Shown here: one piece after another, positions 9,003-17,281 of the stretch | How positions within the stretch are numbered: the stretch's first letter is position 1 | Layout of the letters: every line of letters starts with the position of its first letter | Assembly: GCA_030682475.1 (NCBI GenBank) | Contig: JAUXOA010000054.1 | Location: forward strand, 1 to 62,019 | Length of the DNA: 62,019 bases | Direction of reading: 5' to 3' | DNA from: Rhodoferax sp. | GTDB taxonomy: Bacteria; Pseudomonadota; Gammaproteobacteria; Burkholderiales; Burkholderiaceae_C | Position numbers and translations under genes: made by a program | Notes under the pieces: generated by a model | The model's database searches: none | What the model was told of the DNA's origin: nothing | Seen by the model: the letters and a program-made list of their open reading frames with translations, nothing else

Positions 9003-9116
9003 CGAAGGTTCTGGTCCAACCGCGGGCTGGGAACTTCGTAACAGGACAAAGGCGTCCCCACTGGTTCGAAACGCATCGATGCGTTTTGGGCTTCGTGCGA
9101 ACGCCTTTTTTATTTG
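9003..9116 (+). promoter_or_regulatory. Two-hairpin attenuator leader ahead of nrtA
   Basis: Hairpin 1 spans 9003-9038 (CGAAGGTTC pairing with GAACTTCG, inner CCAACC/GGCTGG). Hairpin 2 pairs AAAGGCGT (about 9048) with ACGCCTTTTTT (9101-9111), encloses the small palindrome AAACGCATCGATGCGTTT (9069-9086) and ends in a U-run, as an intrinsic terminator does. A first hairpin followed by a terminator is the layout of nitrate-responsive NasR/NasT leaders in other proteobacteria. No nasT gene is in the window, so NasT control is inference. Confidence 0.6.
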
Positions 9117-9135
9117 TTTTTTTCAGGAGCTTGCC

Positions 9136-10404
9136 ATGACCGATCTTCTTAAAACCAGCCTCAGTCGCCGCGCTGTTCTGCAAACCGCCGCTGTCGGTGC
9201 CGTGGGTATCAACCCGGCCCTGCGCGCCGCCGTCCATGCCGCAGGCTCCGACGCACCGGAAAAAACCGAAGTCAAGATCGGCTTCATTCCGCTGACCGAC
9301 TGCGCCAGCGTAGTGATGGCCTCGGTGCTGGGCATCGACAAAAAATACGGTGTCAAGATCATCCCGACCAAGGAGGCCAGTTGGGCCGGGGTGCGCGACA
9401 AGCTGGTCACCGGCGAGCTCGACTTTGCCCACGTGCTGTACGGCCTGATCTATGGCGTGCATCTGGGCGTGGGCGGTGCCAAAAAAGACATGGCCGTGCT
9501 GATGACGCTCAACCACAATGGCCAGGCCATCACCTTGTCCAAGAAGCTGGCCGACAAGGGTGCGGTGGACGGCGCCGGTCTGGCCAAACTGATGGCTAGC
9601 GAGAAGCGTCCTGCGGGTCAGGAATACACCTTCGCCCAGACCTTCCCCACCGGCACCCACGCCATGTGGCTGTATTACTGGATGGCGGCCAATGGCATCA
9701 ACCCGCTCCAGGATGCCAAGGTCATCACCGTGCCGCCACCGCAGATGGTGGCCAATATGCGCGTAGGCAATATGGACGGCTACTGTGTGGGTGAGCCCTG
9801 GAACCACCGCGCCATCATCGACGGCATTGGCGTCACCGCCGCCACCACACAGGATATCTGGAAGGACCACCCCGAAAAGGTGCTGGGCACTACCGGTGAT
9901 TTCGTCAAGAAATACCCCAACACCGCCCGCGCCGTGACGGCAGCCATTCTGGAAGCCGGTAAATGGATTGACGCCAGTCTGCTGAACAAGAACAAGATGG
10001 CTGAAATCATCGCCGAAAAGAGCTATGTGAACACCAGCGTGGACGCCATCAACCAGCGCATTCTGGGCCGTTACCAGAACGGCCTTAGCGGCCCACTTGC
10101 CAAGACCTGGGACGACCCCAACCACATGAAGTTCTACAACGACGGTGCGGTCAACTTCCCCTACCTGTCGGACGGCATGTGGTTCCTGACCCAGCACAAG
10201 CGCTGGGGCCTGCTCAAGGAGCACCCCGACTACCTGGCGGTAGCGAAACAGATCAACCAGATTGACATTTACAAGCAGGCCGCCACCGCCAGCAAGACGC
10301 CGGTGCCGAAGGATGTGATGCGCACGTCCAAACTGATGGACGGTGTGGTGTGGGACGGCAAAGAGCCGAAGAAGTACGCCGACAGTTTCAAAGTGAAAGC
10401 CTGA
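9136..10404 (+). CDS. nrtA: Nitrate ABC transporter substrate-binding protein
   Basis: A 422-residue NrtA/CmpA-family periplasmic binding protein. The N-terminus has a twin-arginine signal (LSRRAVLQTAAVGAVG), so it is probably exported folded. The body shows KIGFIPLTDCASVVMAS and GYCVGEPWNHRAI, typical of nitrate/bicarbonate/aliphatic sulfonate-type receptors; nitrate is assigned from the neighbours nrtBC, nirBD and nasA. The ATG at 9136 follows CAGGAG at a good distance. First gene of nrtABC, preceded by the attenuator and sigma-54 promoter. Confidence 0.92.
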   Translation: MTDLLKTSLSRRAVLQTAAVGAVGINPALRAAVHAAGSDAPEKTEVKIGFIPLTDCASVVMASVLGIDKKYGVKIIPTKEASWAGVRDKLVTGELDFAHVLYGLIYGVHLGVGGAKKDMAVLMTLNHNGQAITLSKKLADKGAVDGAGLAKLMASEKRPAGQEYTFAQTFPTGTHAMWLYYWMAANGINPLQDAKVITVPPPQMVANMRVGNMDGYCVGEPWNHRAIIDGIGVTAATTQDIWKDHPEKVLGTTGDFVKKYPNTARAVTAAILEAGKWIDASLLNKNKMAEIIAEKSYVNTSVDAINQRILGRYQNGLSGPLAKTWDDPNHMKFYNDGAVNFPYLSDGMWFLTQHKRWGLLKEHPDYLAVAKQINQIDIYKQAATASKTPVPKDVMRTSKLMDGVVWDGKEPKKYADSFKVKA

Positions 10405-10410
10405 GAAAAC

Positions 10411-11379
10411 ATGGTGAGTGCCGTGTTTCATTCCCCCTCCGTTCGGGCTGAGCCGGTCGAAGCCCAGCACAACGCAAGCCCCGCTTCGACAGGCTCAGGA
10501 CAGGCTTCGACCCTTCGTCAAGCTCAGGACAGGCCAAGCTCAGGGCGAACGAACCTGGCGGCAGCGCCGCAGCCACGCGCCAGTCGCCCGCCGTTCGACT
10601 GGCGCAGCCTGTGGCTGGCGCTGCTGCCACCGGTTTTTGGCCTGGGTCTGCTGATCGGGGTGTGGGCCCTGGTGTCGATCTCGAGCGCCAGCAGCATTCC
10701 CTCGCCACTGGAGACTTTCAAACAGGCCGTCGTCATTTTTTCCGACCCTTTCTACCGCAAAGGGCCGAACGACCAGGGCGTGGGCTGGAATATTCTGGCC
10801 TCACTGGAGCGCGTCGCCGTGGGCTTTGGACTGGCCGCCGCGGTGGGTATTCCGGCCGGTTTCATGATCGGGCGCTTTGAGTTTCTGAGCCGCATGTTCA
10901 ACCCGCTCATCAGCCTGCTGCGTCCGGTCTCTCCCCTGGCTTGGTTGCCGATTGGTCTGCTGGTATTCAAAGGCGCGAACCCGGCTGCGATCTGGACCAT
11001 CTTCATCTGTTCGATCTGGCCCATGATCATCAACACCGCAGTGGGTGTGCAGCGCGTGCCGCAGGACTACATGAACGTAGCCCGCGTGCTGAACCTGTCC
11101 GAATGGAAGATATTCACCAAAATCCTGTTTCCTTCGGTGCTGCCTTACATGTTGACAGGTGTTCGCCTGGCTGTGGGCACCGCCTGGCTGGTGATCGTCG
11201 CAGCCGAGATGCTGACCGGCGGCGTCGGCATCGGCTTTTGGGTGTGGGACGAGTGGAACAACCTCAACGTCAAGAACATCATCATCGCGATTTTCGTGAT
11301 TGGCATCGTCGGGCTGATTCTGGAATTGGCCCTGATCAAAATCGCCACCGCATTTACGTTTGAAGAGGTGAAGTCATGA
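10411..11379 (+). CDS. nrtB: Nitrate ABC transporter permease
   Basis: A 322-residue inner-membrane permease with the binding-protein-dependent transport motif ([20 protein letters not shown] region, EAA-like loop) and about six membrane segments. It starts six bases after the nrtA stop and overlaps nrtC by four (ATGA). Residues about 10-48 are encoded by a palindromic repeat (10439-10554) and give a low-complexity tail ([18 protein letters not shown]-type text). The native fold begins near [13 protein letters not shown]. The tail would lie at the cytoplasmic N-terminus, which may be why it is tolerated. Confidence 0.93.
   Translation: MVSAVFHSPSVRAEPVEAQHNASPASTGSGQASTLRQAQDRPSSGRTNLAAAPQPRASRPPFDWRSLWLALLPPVFGLGLLIGVWALVSISSASSIPSPLETFKQAVVIFSDPFYRKGPNDQGVGWNILASLERVAVGFGLAAAVGIPAGFMIGRFEFLSRMFNPLISLLRPVSPLAWLPIGLLVFKGANPAAIWTIFICSIWPMIINTAVGVQRVPQDYMNVARVLNLSEWKIFTKILFPSVLPYMLTGVRLAVGTAWLVIVAAEMLTGGVGIGFWVWDEWNNLNVKNIIIAIFVIGIVGLILELALIKIATAFTFEEVKS
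10439..10554. repeat. GTTCGCCCTGAGC-family palindromic repeat, copy A (inside nrtB)
   Basis: Compound copy of about 116 bases: GTTCGGGCTGAGCCGGTCGAA at the left, CTTCGACAGGCTCAGGACAGG and CGTCAAGCTCAGGACAGG in the middle, and GCTCAGGGCGAACGAAC at the right. The outer parts are inverted and can form a long hairpin. It keeps the nrtB frame open. Related copies: 20158-20230, 33374-33436, 61129-61188. Confidence 0.9.
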
Positions 11380-12212
11380 ACAATTCTCTCTCCAGCAAGT
11401 ACATCGACATCTCGAACGTCGAACAAACCTTCAAGACCAAAAAAGGACCGTTCTGCGCACTGCAAAACATCAACCTGACGGTGGCCAAGGGCGAGTTTGT
11501 AACCCTCATCGGCCACTCGGGCTGCGGCAAGTCCACTCTGCTCAACCTGATTGCCGGGCTGACCACACCCACTGCTGGCATGCTGCTGTGTGCCAACCGG
11601 GAAATCGCCGGCCCGGGCCCTGAACGCGCCGTGGTGTTCCAGAACCACTCGCTGTTGCCCTGGCTGACCTGCTTCGAGAACGTGTACCTCGGTATTGAGC
11701 GGGTCTTTGGCGCGGCGAACAAAACCACCGGCTCACCGTCAGAGACCAAAACCCAACTCAGGGCCCGCACGGATTCAGTATTGGCGATGGTCGGCCTGAG
11801 CGCGGCATCGCAAAAGCGCCCTGGTGAAATATCGGGGGGCATGAAGCAGCGTGTCGGCATTGCCCGCGCCCTGGCCATGGAACCCAAGGTGCTGCTGATG
11901 GACGAGCCCTTTGGCGCACTGGACGCGCTGACCCGCGCCAAGCTGCAGGATGAACTGCTGCAGATCGTGGCCCGCACCCACAGCACGGTGGTGATGGTGA
12001 CACACGATGTGGACGAAGCCGTGCTGCTGTCCGACCGCATCGTGATGATGACCAACGGCCCGGCGGCCGCCATTGGGGAAGTGCTGCACGTCGCACTGGC
12101 GCGCCCGCGCAAGCGGGTCGAGCTGGCCGACAGTGCGCAGTATCTTCATTACCGCAAAGCAGTTATTGACTTCCTCTACACGCGCCAAACGCATGTGGAA
12201 AAGGTGGCCTGA
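11376..12212 (+). CDS. nrtC: Nitrate ABC transporter ATP-binding protein
   Basis: A 278-residue single-domain ABC ATPase. Walker [15 protein letters not shown], the Q-loop region [12 protein letters not shown], signature [15 protein letters not shown] and Walker [13 protein letters not shown] are intact, and HDVDEA carries the switch His. It energises NrtAB. It has no C-terminal receptor-like domain, so by cyanobacterial naming it is NrtD-like. After its stop, GAAGGATATTCACC-ATG looks like the Shine-Dalgarno and start of a further gene, but the frame runs straight into the 3' end of the opposite-strand ketoacyl synthase, as if the downstream nitrate gene had been cut away. Confidence 0.93.
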   Translation: MNNSLSSKYIDISNVEQTFKTKKGPFCALQNINLTVAKGEFVTLIGHSGCGKSTLLNLIAGLTTPTAGMLLCANREIAGPGPERAVVFQNHSLLPWLTCFENVYLGIERVFGAANKTTGSPSETKTQLRARTDSVLAMVGLSAASQKRPGEISGGMKQRVGIARALAMEPKVLLMDEPFGALDALTRAKLQDELLQIVARTHSTVVMVTHDVDEAVLLSDRIVMMTNGPAAAIGEVLHVALARPRKRVELADSAQYLHYRKAVIDFLYTRQTHVEKVA

Positions 12213-12253
12213 GTCGAAACCCACATTGAAGGATATTCACCATGGTGGCGGAA

Positions 12254-13492
12254 CTACAAGGGTGGACGGGCGCGCAACACGAGGACCGCGTTCGTGCCCC
12301 CGAACGCAAAAGAGTTCGACAGCATGGTGCGCACCGCCACGCGGTTGCGGGCTGCATTGGGCACGTAGTCCAGATCGCATTGCGGGTCCGGCGTCCGCAG
12401 GTGCATGGTCGGCAGGACGACCGCCTGCTGCATCGCCAGCAGTGACAGCGCACATTCGAGCGCACCCGCAGCGCCGAGCAGATGGCCGTGCAGCGCCTTC
12501 GTCGCGCTGATCGGGATGCGCTGCGCGTGCTTGCCGAACACCGACCTGATGGCAGCGGTCTCCGTCGCGTCGTTGGCCTGCGTGCCGGTGCCGTGCGCGT
12601 TGATGGCGTCGATGGCAGACGGATCGAGTGCTGCTGATTGCAGCGCCGCGCGCATCGCCGCGGCCTGGCCTTCAACGCTGGGCCGCGTGATGTGACTGGT
12701 ATCGGTGGACAGCCCGTAGCCGAGGATTTCGCCCTGGATCGAGGCGCCGCGTGCCAGCGCGCCCTCCCAGGATTCGAGCACCAGCATCGCCGCCCCTTCG
12801 CCAAGCACCATGCCGCTGCGGTTCCTTGAGAACGGCTTGCACGACGTTGATGGCTCATCGGCATCGATGGCGGCCAGCGTGTGCAGCGCCTCCCAGGCCT
12901 TCATCGAACCCAGGGAGAGCGGCGCTTCGGCACCCCCGGCGATTGCAGAATCGAGACTGCCACCGGCAACGCGCAACCAGGCTTCGCCGATCGCCACCGC
13001 GGACGACGAACAGGCGCTCGAATAGGTCAGGCTGGGGCCGCGCAAGTCGTGCTCCATGGCGATCCAGGCGGCCGGCGCATGGTACATGCACATCAACACG
13101 GTGACAGGCTTGATGCGGTCTGATCCATCGCCATAGAGCGTCTGGTAGCCGTCGTCGTTGCTGAGCGAGCCGCCCATCCCGGTGCCAACAAAAACGCCGA
13201 CCCGGTTACGGTCAAGCTGGTCCCGGTCGCTGCCGGCCCCGGCCATCGCCTGCCTGGCGGCAACCAGCGCGAACTGGCTGACGCGGTCCAACAGGCGCAA
13301 CTTGGCTGGCTCGAAATGATCGGCACCATCAAAGCGTGCGCTGGCCGCCAGCGGTGCCACCAGCCGATCGGCGAACGCCGCGTCCAGGCGCTGCACGCCG
13401 GAGCGGCCTGCATGCGCATTGCCGTACACCTCGGCGGCACTATTGCCCAGCGGCGAGACGACACCGATGCCGGTGACCGCGACCCGCCTCAT
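12254..13492 (-). CDS. Beta-ketoacyl-ACP synthase of the polyketide cluster
   Basis: A 412-residue FabF/KAS II-type condensing enzyme. The active-site Cys is in YSSACSSSAVAIGEA, the first His in INAHGTGTQANDATE and the second in KALHGHLLGAAGALE, so the triad is complete. It would extend acyl chains on the adjacent dedicated acyl carrier protein, perhaps preparing the starter for the type III synthase (inference). Its start overlaps the acyl carrier protein stop (ATGA). It is the last gene of the five-gene minus-strand cluster, and its stop lies 42 bases from the end of nrtC. Confidence 0.85.
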   Translation of the reverse strand: MRRVAVTGIGVVSPLGNSAAEVYGNAHAGRSGVQRLDAAFADRLVAPLAASARFDGADHFEPAKLRLLDRVSQFALVAARQAMAGAGSDRDQLDRNRVGVFVGTGMGGSLSNDDGYQTLYGDGSDRIKPVTVLMCMYHAPAAWIAMEHDLRGPSLTYSSACSSSAVAIGEAWLRVAGGSLDSAIAGGAEAPLSLGSMKAWEALHTLAAIDADEPSTSCKPFSRNRSGMVLGEGAAMLVLESWEGALARGASIQGEILGYGLSTDTSHITRPSVEGQAAAMRAALQSAALDPSAIDAINAHGTGTQANDATETAAIRSVFGKHAQRIPISATKALHGHLLGAAGALECALSLLAMQQAVVLPTMHLRTPDPQCDLDYVPNAARNRVAVRTMLSNSFAFGGTNAVLVLRARPPL

Positions 13493-13779
13493 GACGGCGG
13501 CGCAGTGGGCGCCACGGCAATGCCGGCCGACGCAGCGCCGCCGTGTTGTGCCGCGATCAACGCGTCGATGAAACGCACCACATCGCCAATGGTCGGAAGC
13601 ACCACCGAATCGGGCGGCAGCGTGATTCTGAATTCATCCTCGACGTTGAACAGCAGTTCGGCAACGCCGAGCGAATCGATGCCCAGCCCTTCGAGCGGCG
13701 CATCGAGCGTCAACGATTCGGGCGCGAGCTTGTAGTCCCTGACCAGAATCGCACGGAGCTGCTCAAAAGTTGTCGTCAT
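13489..13779 (-). CDS. Acyl carrier protein of the polyketide cluster
   Basis: A 96-residue acyl carrier protein with the phosphopantetheine attachment Ser in LGIDSLGVAELLFNVEDE and the expected four-helix length, plus an Ala-rich C-terminal tail (AAQHGGAASAGIAVAPTAPP). It starts in overlap with the upstream FAD-enzyme stop and ends in overlap with the ketoacyl synthase start, so the two flanking enzymes are translationally coupled to it. It is a dedicated carrier rather than the fatty-acid AcpP, judged by its sequence and context. Confidence 0.88.
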   Translation of the reverse strand: MTTTFEQLRAILVRDYKLAPESLTLDAPLEGLGIDSLGVAELLFNVEDEFRITLPPDSVVLPTIGDVVRFIDALIAAQHGGAASAGIAVAPTAPPS

Positions 13780-15026
13780 GGTGTGTCCTCAGTTGTCGTC
13801 AGCAAGCTGATCGTAGCGGGATCGGCGGCGCAGCGCGCCTTGCCACCCCATCTTGCGCCCAGCGTCAGGAGCCCCGGCCAGGCCTGAACCAGCGCCATGA
13901 GCGGTGCCGCCGTGGCCGGCCGCATCGCCACGTGGGCGAAGGCGGCGGCCAGTTGCAGGCGCGGCTCAAACTGGTGACGCCACTGCGCTGCGTAGCGCTG
14001 GCCGACCTCGCGCTGCCAGGCCGGTTCGGGCTGCTGCTGGCGCCGCCCGGTGCCCAGCAACTGGGCACAAAGCAGCCACGCCGATTGCAGCGCCATGCTC
14101 AGGCCCTCGCCGATGATCGGATGCGCCTCGCCGGCGGCATTGCCGATGCGAAACAGATCGTCGTCAGCACGCAGGCGGATGCCGGGATCAAGCGGCCCGG
14201 CGGCCAGCCAGGGCCCCTGGCGAACCGCCGCCTGCAAGGCCACGCGCACACCGGCGCACTGGCGCTTGAGCGTCGCTTCGACGCCATCGCCAGCGCGCGA
14301 GCCGGGCGCGGCACGCCGCCAGGCATCAAGGTGATCGCGCCGGATGCAGCAGGCCACGGTGCCTATGCCAGCACCGGCCACGACCATGCCGCCGTAACCG
14401 CCATCGAACGAGAGCACGGGAAGCAAGCCGTCGTCGAGCTTGACATCGCGGAAATTGGCCTTGAAGGCGAACAGGTCAGAGGCCCGGCGAACCCGGCGCC
14501 GGCGCACACCGGCCCACGGCAGCGTCTCCCACGAGCCGTGCGCGTCAATCACCAGCGGGGCGCGCAAAGTCTGCGCCGCCTGTGAATCGATGGCGCGAAC
14601 TTCGCAGCGCCAGTCGCCGGGCGCGCCGTCCAGCGCCTGCACCGACCAGGGCTGCAGCAGGTGCGCACCACTGGCGCGGGCTTGATCGAGCAGCAGCGTG
14701 TCGAGCGTGTCGCGCCCCAGTGCCCGGCCCCAGCGGTACTTTTCGTGGGCCGCAGCGGGCAGGTCGGCCACTATGTTGCGGTCGCCGCGCATCAGCGCGA
14801 CCTGGCGTAATTCAGGTCCGGCGTTGGCCTCGAACGCAGGCCCGATACCCAGCGCCGCCAGCAGCGGCAGGTTGCTCGCCGCAATGCATTCGCCACAGAC
14901 CTTGCGCCGCGGAAAGCGCTGCTTTTCAACCAGCGCGACCGACCAGCCGGCCCGCGCCAGCAGGATCGCAGCCGACGAACCGGCCGGGCCGGCACCGACG
15001 ATGAGTGCATCGAACCCGATTCGCAT
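13776..15026 (-). CDS. FAD-dependent oxidoreductase of the polyketide cluster
   Basis: A 416-residue flavoprotein of the geranylgeranyl-reductase/halogenase-like class: ALIVGAGPAGSSAAILLARA (FAD-binding), FPRRKVCGECIAASN, and EAHPIIGEGLSMALQSAWLL near the C-terminal third. Relatives hydroxylate or reduce lipid and aromatic substrates with NAD(P)H. The ATG at 15026 is preferred over longer frames because it overlaps the methyltransferase stop by ATGA. In type III polyketide clusters such enzymes hydroxylate the alkylated ring to a quinol or quinone; that role is inferred here. Confidence 0.82.
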   Translation of the reverse strand: MRIGFDALIVGAGPAGSSAAILLARAGWSVALVEKQRFPRRKVCGECIAASNLPLLAALGIGPAFEANAGPELRQVALMRGDRNIVADLPAAAHEKYRWGRALGRDTLDTLLLDQARASGAHLLQPWSVQALDGAPGDWRCEVRAIDSQAAQTLRAPLVIDAHGSWETLPWAGVRRRRVRRASDLFAFKANFRDVKLDDGLLPVLSFDGGYGGMVVAGAGIGTVACCIRRDHLDAWRRAAPGSRAGDGVEATLKRQCAGVRVALQAAVRQGPWLAAGPLDPGIRLRADDDLFRIGNAAGEAHPIIGEGLSMALQSAWLLCAQLLGTGRRQQQPEPAWQREVGQRYAAQWRHQFEPRLQLAAAFAHVAMRPATAAPLMALVQAWPGLLTLGARWGGKARCAADPATISLLTTTEDTP

Positions 15027-15781
15027 CAGTTCGCCTCCCCGCGCTGGGCGCGAAAACAGTGGCTGAAAAGGCCGGCCGGATACTCCTGCAACTGCCAGGG
15101 GGCAGCCGACGCCGGCCACAAGGCAGTGAGCTCCTTGCCGCGAAAGCCCGCGTGCACGCTCAGCACCGCGTCTTCGCGCGTCACGGCATTGGCACCGATG
15201 ACCCCGACCAGATGGCTGCCCGCCAGCGCAATCCAGTCACGGCGCGGCTCGCAGGCGAAGAAACAGTCGGTTGTGGCCGCTACCGCGCCAAGCAGTGCAA
15301 CAAGCTGCGCGTCTTCGAAATGGTGCAGGAACAGATTGGCAATGATCAGGTCCCAGCGCGCCGCCGCGCGGCCCGGCGGCGCTGCGTGCGTGGCCGCTGC
15401 AGCCCAGTCGTGGACATCGATAACCTGGGCGACAGCGCTCCAGCCAAGCCCGGCGTAGCGCTCAATGGTGGTGCGCTCCACCACTGACTGCCGGTCCAGC
15501 AATGTCAGCTCGACCGGCGGCCATGCCGACGCCAGCGCCTGGGCCACGCCGAGCATCAGACTGCCATCGCCAGCGCCGAGTTCGAGCACCTTGAGCGGCG
15601 TCGCCTGCCGCTGGGTTTGCTGCATTGTTCTCAAGGCGCGCAGCACGATAGAACGGGTGCCCATCGCGCCATGCACGCGCCTCAAGTCGCGCCGCGAGCG
15701 CATCGCTGCCGGGTGGTCCTGGGCCAGACCATCGAGCGTTTCAACGGCGACAATCCGGGGCCGCATCGGACCGGCCGTCAT
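15026..15781 (-). CDS. Class I SAM-dependent methyltransferase of the polyketide cluster
   Basis: A 251-residue methyltransferase with the SAM-binding motif VLELGAGDGSLMLGVA, the acidic loop LTLLDRQ, and WDLIIANLFLHHFED as motif IV/V. The ATG at 15781 overlaps the stop of the polyketide synthase (ATGA), which fixes the start. It probably methylates carbon or oxygen of the polyketide ring. Its placement directly after the synthase and before the FAD enzyme parallels the PKS-methyltransferase-flavoenzyme order of phenolic-lipid clusters such as srsABC of Streptomyces griseus, though SrsB is of another methyltransferase class. Confidence 0.83.
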   Translation of the reverse strand: MTAGPMRPRIVAVETLDGLAQDHPAAMRSRRDLRRVHGAMGTRSIVLRALRTMQQTQRQATPLKVLELGAGDGSLMLGVAQALASAWPPVELTLLDRQSVVERTTIERYAGLGWSAVAQVIDVHDWAAAATHAAPPGRAAARWDLIIANLFLHHFEDAQLVALLGAVAATTDCFFACEPRRDWIALAGSHLVGVIGANAVTREDAVLSVHAGFRGKELTALWPASAAPWQLQEYPAGLFSHCFRAQRGEAN

Positions 15782-16839
15782 CCGCTCACCTGCAGCAAGG
15801 CGCCGTGGCAACTGAACCCGGCGCCGAACGACGAGAGCCACCACCAGCCACCAGGCGCCTGGTCGGCCAGCGCGGCCTCCAGGACGAAGTAAACAAACGC
15901 GCTCGACAGGTTGCCGTACTCGCGCAACATGGCGGCGCTGTAGCGAAAGTTCTGCACATCGAGCTCCAGTTCCCGCGCCAGCGCCAGCAACACATCACGA
16001 CCACCGGCATGCAGGATCCAGGCATTGACGTCGGTCACCCGCAAGCCGGCACGCCCGAGCACCGTGTTGAGGACCCGGTGCGCATAATCCGCCGCCAGCG
16101 TTGGCACGGCACGCGTCAGGACGTTGCGCAGCATGCCGTCGCGCTGCTCGAACATCAGCGCTTTGCGTTCGCCCGGATCGATCAGCGAGGTGCTGTCGGT
16201 CCATTCGATGCGACGCCCGGCTGGATTGGGATGGCGCGACAAAACCGCCGCGCCGGCACCGTCGCCGAACAGGCAGGCGCTGATCAGCACGCCGGGGTCG
16301 TTGTCGAGGTACATCGCAGCGCTGCACACCTCGACGCAAATCGACAGCACGTGCTGGCACGAATTCGATGCCAGCAGTGCGCGCCCGAGCTGCAGGTTTG
16401 GCAGTGCGGCGGCGCAGCCCTGACCGACCAGATCGAAGGCCTGCACGTCGGCGCGCAGACCGAGGCGCTCGACCACATGGCCCGACAGGCCGGGGCACAG
16501 GTAGCCGGTGCAGGTGCTGACGACGACGGCCCCGATCTCGCCCGGCTCCAGGCCGGCCTGAAAGAGCGCCCGCACGGCGGCTTCGGCCGCGAGCGCAGGC
16601 GCGTGCGCGAGAAAGCGCCGCGCGAGCGTGTTGGGGTCGATCTGGAACACTTCGTCGAGCGATTCAACGGCGAGCCGGCGCGCCTCGATGCCGTTGTCGC
16701 GCTGCAAGACGGTGCGCGTAATGAAATGAGCGCGTGCGTCCAGCCGGGCAAACCAGTCCGATTTCTGGAAGGCATCCAGGCAATCGGCCTTGGTGTAGCG
16801 CGCCGCCGGTGTAGCGGTGCCAATTCCGCGAAAGTACAT
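15778..16839 (-). CDS. Type III polyketide synthase
   Basis: A 353-residue chalcone/stilbene-synthase-like enzyme. The catalytic Cys is in LVGQGCAAALPNLQLG, with the His in ILHAGGRDVL and the Asn in YGNLSSAFVYF, so the Cys-His-Asn triad is complete; the family loop STCTGYLCPGL and FGDGAGAAVLSR are also present. Such enzymes condense an acyl starter with malonyl-CoA to alkylresorcinols, pyrones or related rings. First gene of the cluster, without a strong ribosome-binding site. Codon use looks more GC-rich than in the nitrate genes around it, which suggests acquisition. Confidence 0.9.
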   Translation of the reverse strand: MYFRGIGTATPAARYTKADCLDAFQKSDWFARLDARAHFITRTVLQRDNGIEARRLAVESLDEVFQIDPNTLARRFLAHAPALAAEAAVRALFQAGLEPGEIGAVVVSTCTGYLCPGLSGHVVERLGLRADVQAFDLVGQGCAAALPNLQLGRALLASNSCQHVLSICVEVCSAAMYLDNDPGVLISACLFGDGAGAAVLSRHPNPAGRRIEWTDSTSLIDPGERKALMFEQRDGMLRNVLTRAVPTLAADYAHRVLNTVLGRAGLRVTDVNAWILHAGGRDVLLALARELELDVQNFRYSAAMLREYGNLSSAFVYFVLEAALADQAPGGWWWLSSFGAGFSCHGALLQVSG

Positions 16840-17010
16840 GCTTGCAAGGTTCCAGTGAAAGTAGTATCAATCAGTGCCTCTACCGCAGCGCGAAACGCCC
16901 GACCAGACTCTCGTCGCAGCAGTCAACTTGTGCTTCGTGCAGCATACCCATTTTGGCCGCTCAAAGCTGGCGCTTCTGTGCGGTCTCGAACACAGGTACA
17001 AATTTGCCTT

Positions 17011-17136
17011 GTCGGCTGCCACTGGCGCACCCCTGTCCTCCCATCCGATTTCGGGCAGCAGCGCCGCGCAGAAATCTTCGTTGCTGTCTTTGTTGCCAGC
17101 AACCGAGCTAAAACCAATGTCTATTTCAAATGCCAT
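17011..17136 (-). pseudogene. N-terminal remnant of a PP2C-type protein phosphatase gene
   Basis: About 42 codons begin MAFEIDIGFSSVAGNKDSNE and continue through DFCAALLPE to EDRGAPVAAD. This reads like the N-terminus of PP2C phosphatases (the -AG-KDSNED- region), specifically the phosphatase-kinase fusions that often lie divergently from nirB in Comamonadaceae. The frame then loses all family resemblance, and the type III polyketide cluster starts about 170 bases further. So the 5' end of a deleted gene is left at the cluster border. Similarity is judged by eye. Confidence 0.7.
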
Positions 17137-17234
17137 GCACCAAGGGTAAGCAATATCAATACCCGGACACAGTCCTTCCAAAGTCGGGTATTCCCTGATT
17201 TGGTGCACCTGCAACACAAAAGAGTGCAGATTGC

Positions 17235-17249
17235 TGGCATGAGGTTTGC
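17235..17249 (+). promoter_or_regulatory. Candidate sigma-54 promoter of nirB
   Basis: TGGCAT-N5-TTGC differs from the -24/-12 consensus at one position. Transcription would start near 17261, just ahead of the ribosome-binding site at 17271 and the GTG start at 17282. GGTGCACC (17199-17206) and TGCACC (about 17144) resemble NtrC half sites. Shared control with nrtA would make sense. Confidence 0.45.
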
Positions 17250-17281
17250 GTTGTCAGCAGGGAGCAAACTGGAGAAGCGCG

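Noticed and set aside
8998..10470. Minus-strand open frame of 490 codons opposite nrtA
   Set aside because: nrtA has a Tat signal, ribosome-binding site and family motifs; the opposite frame has none.
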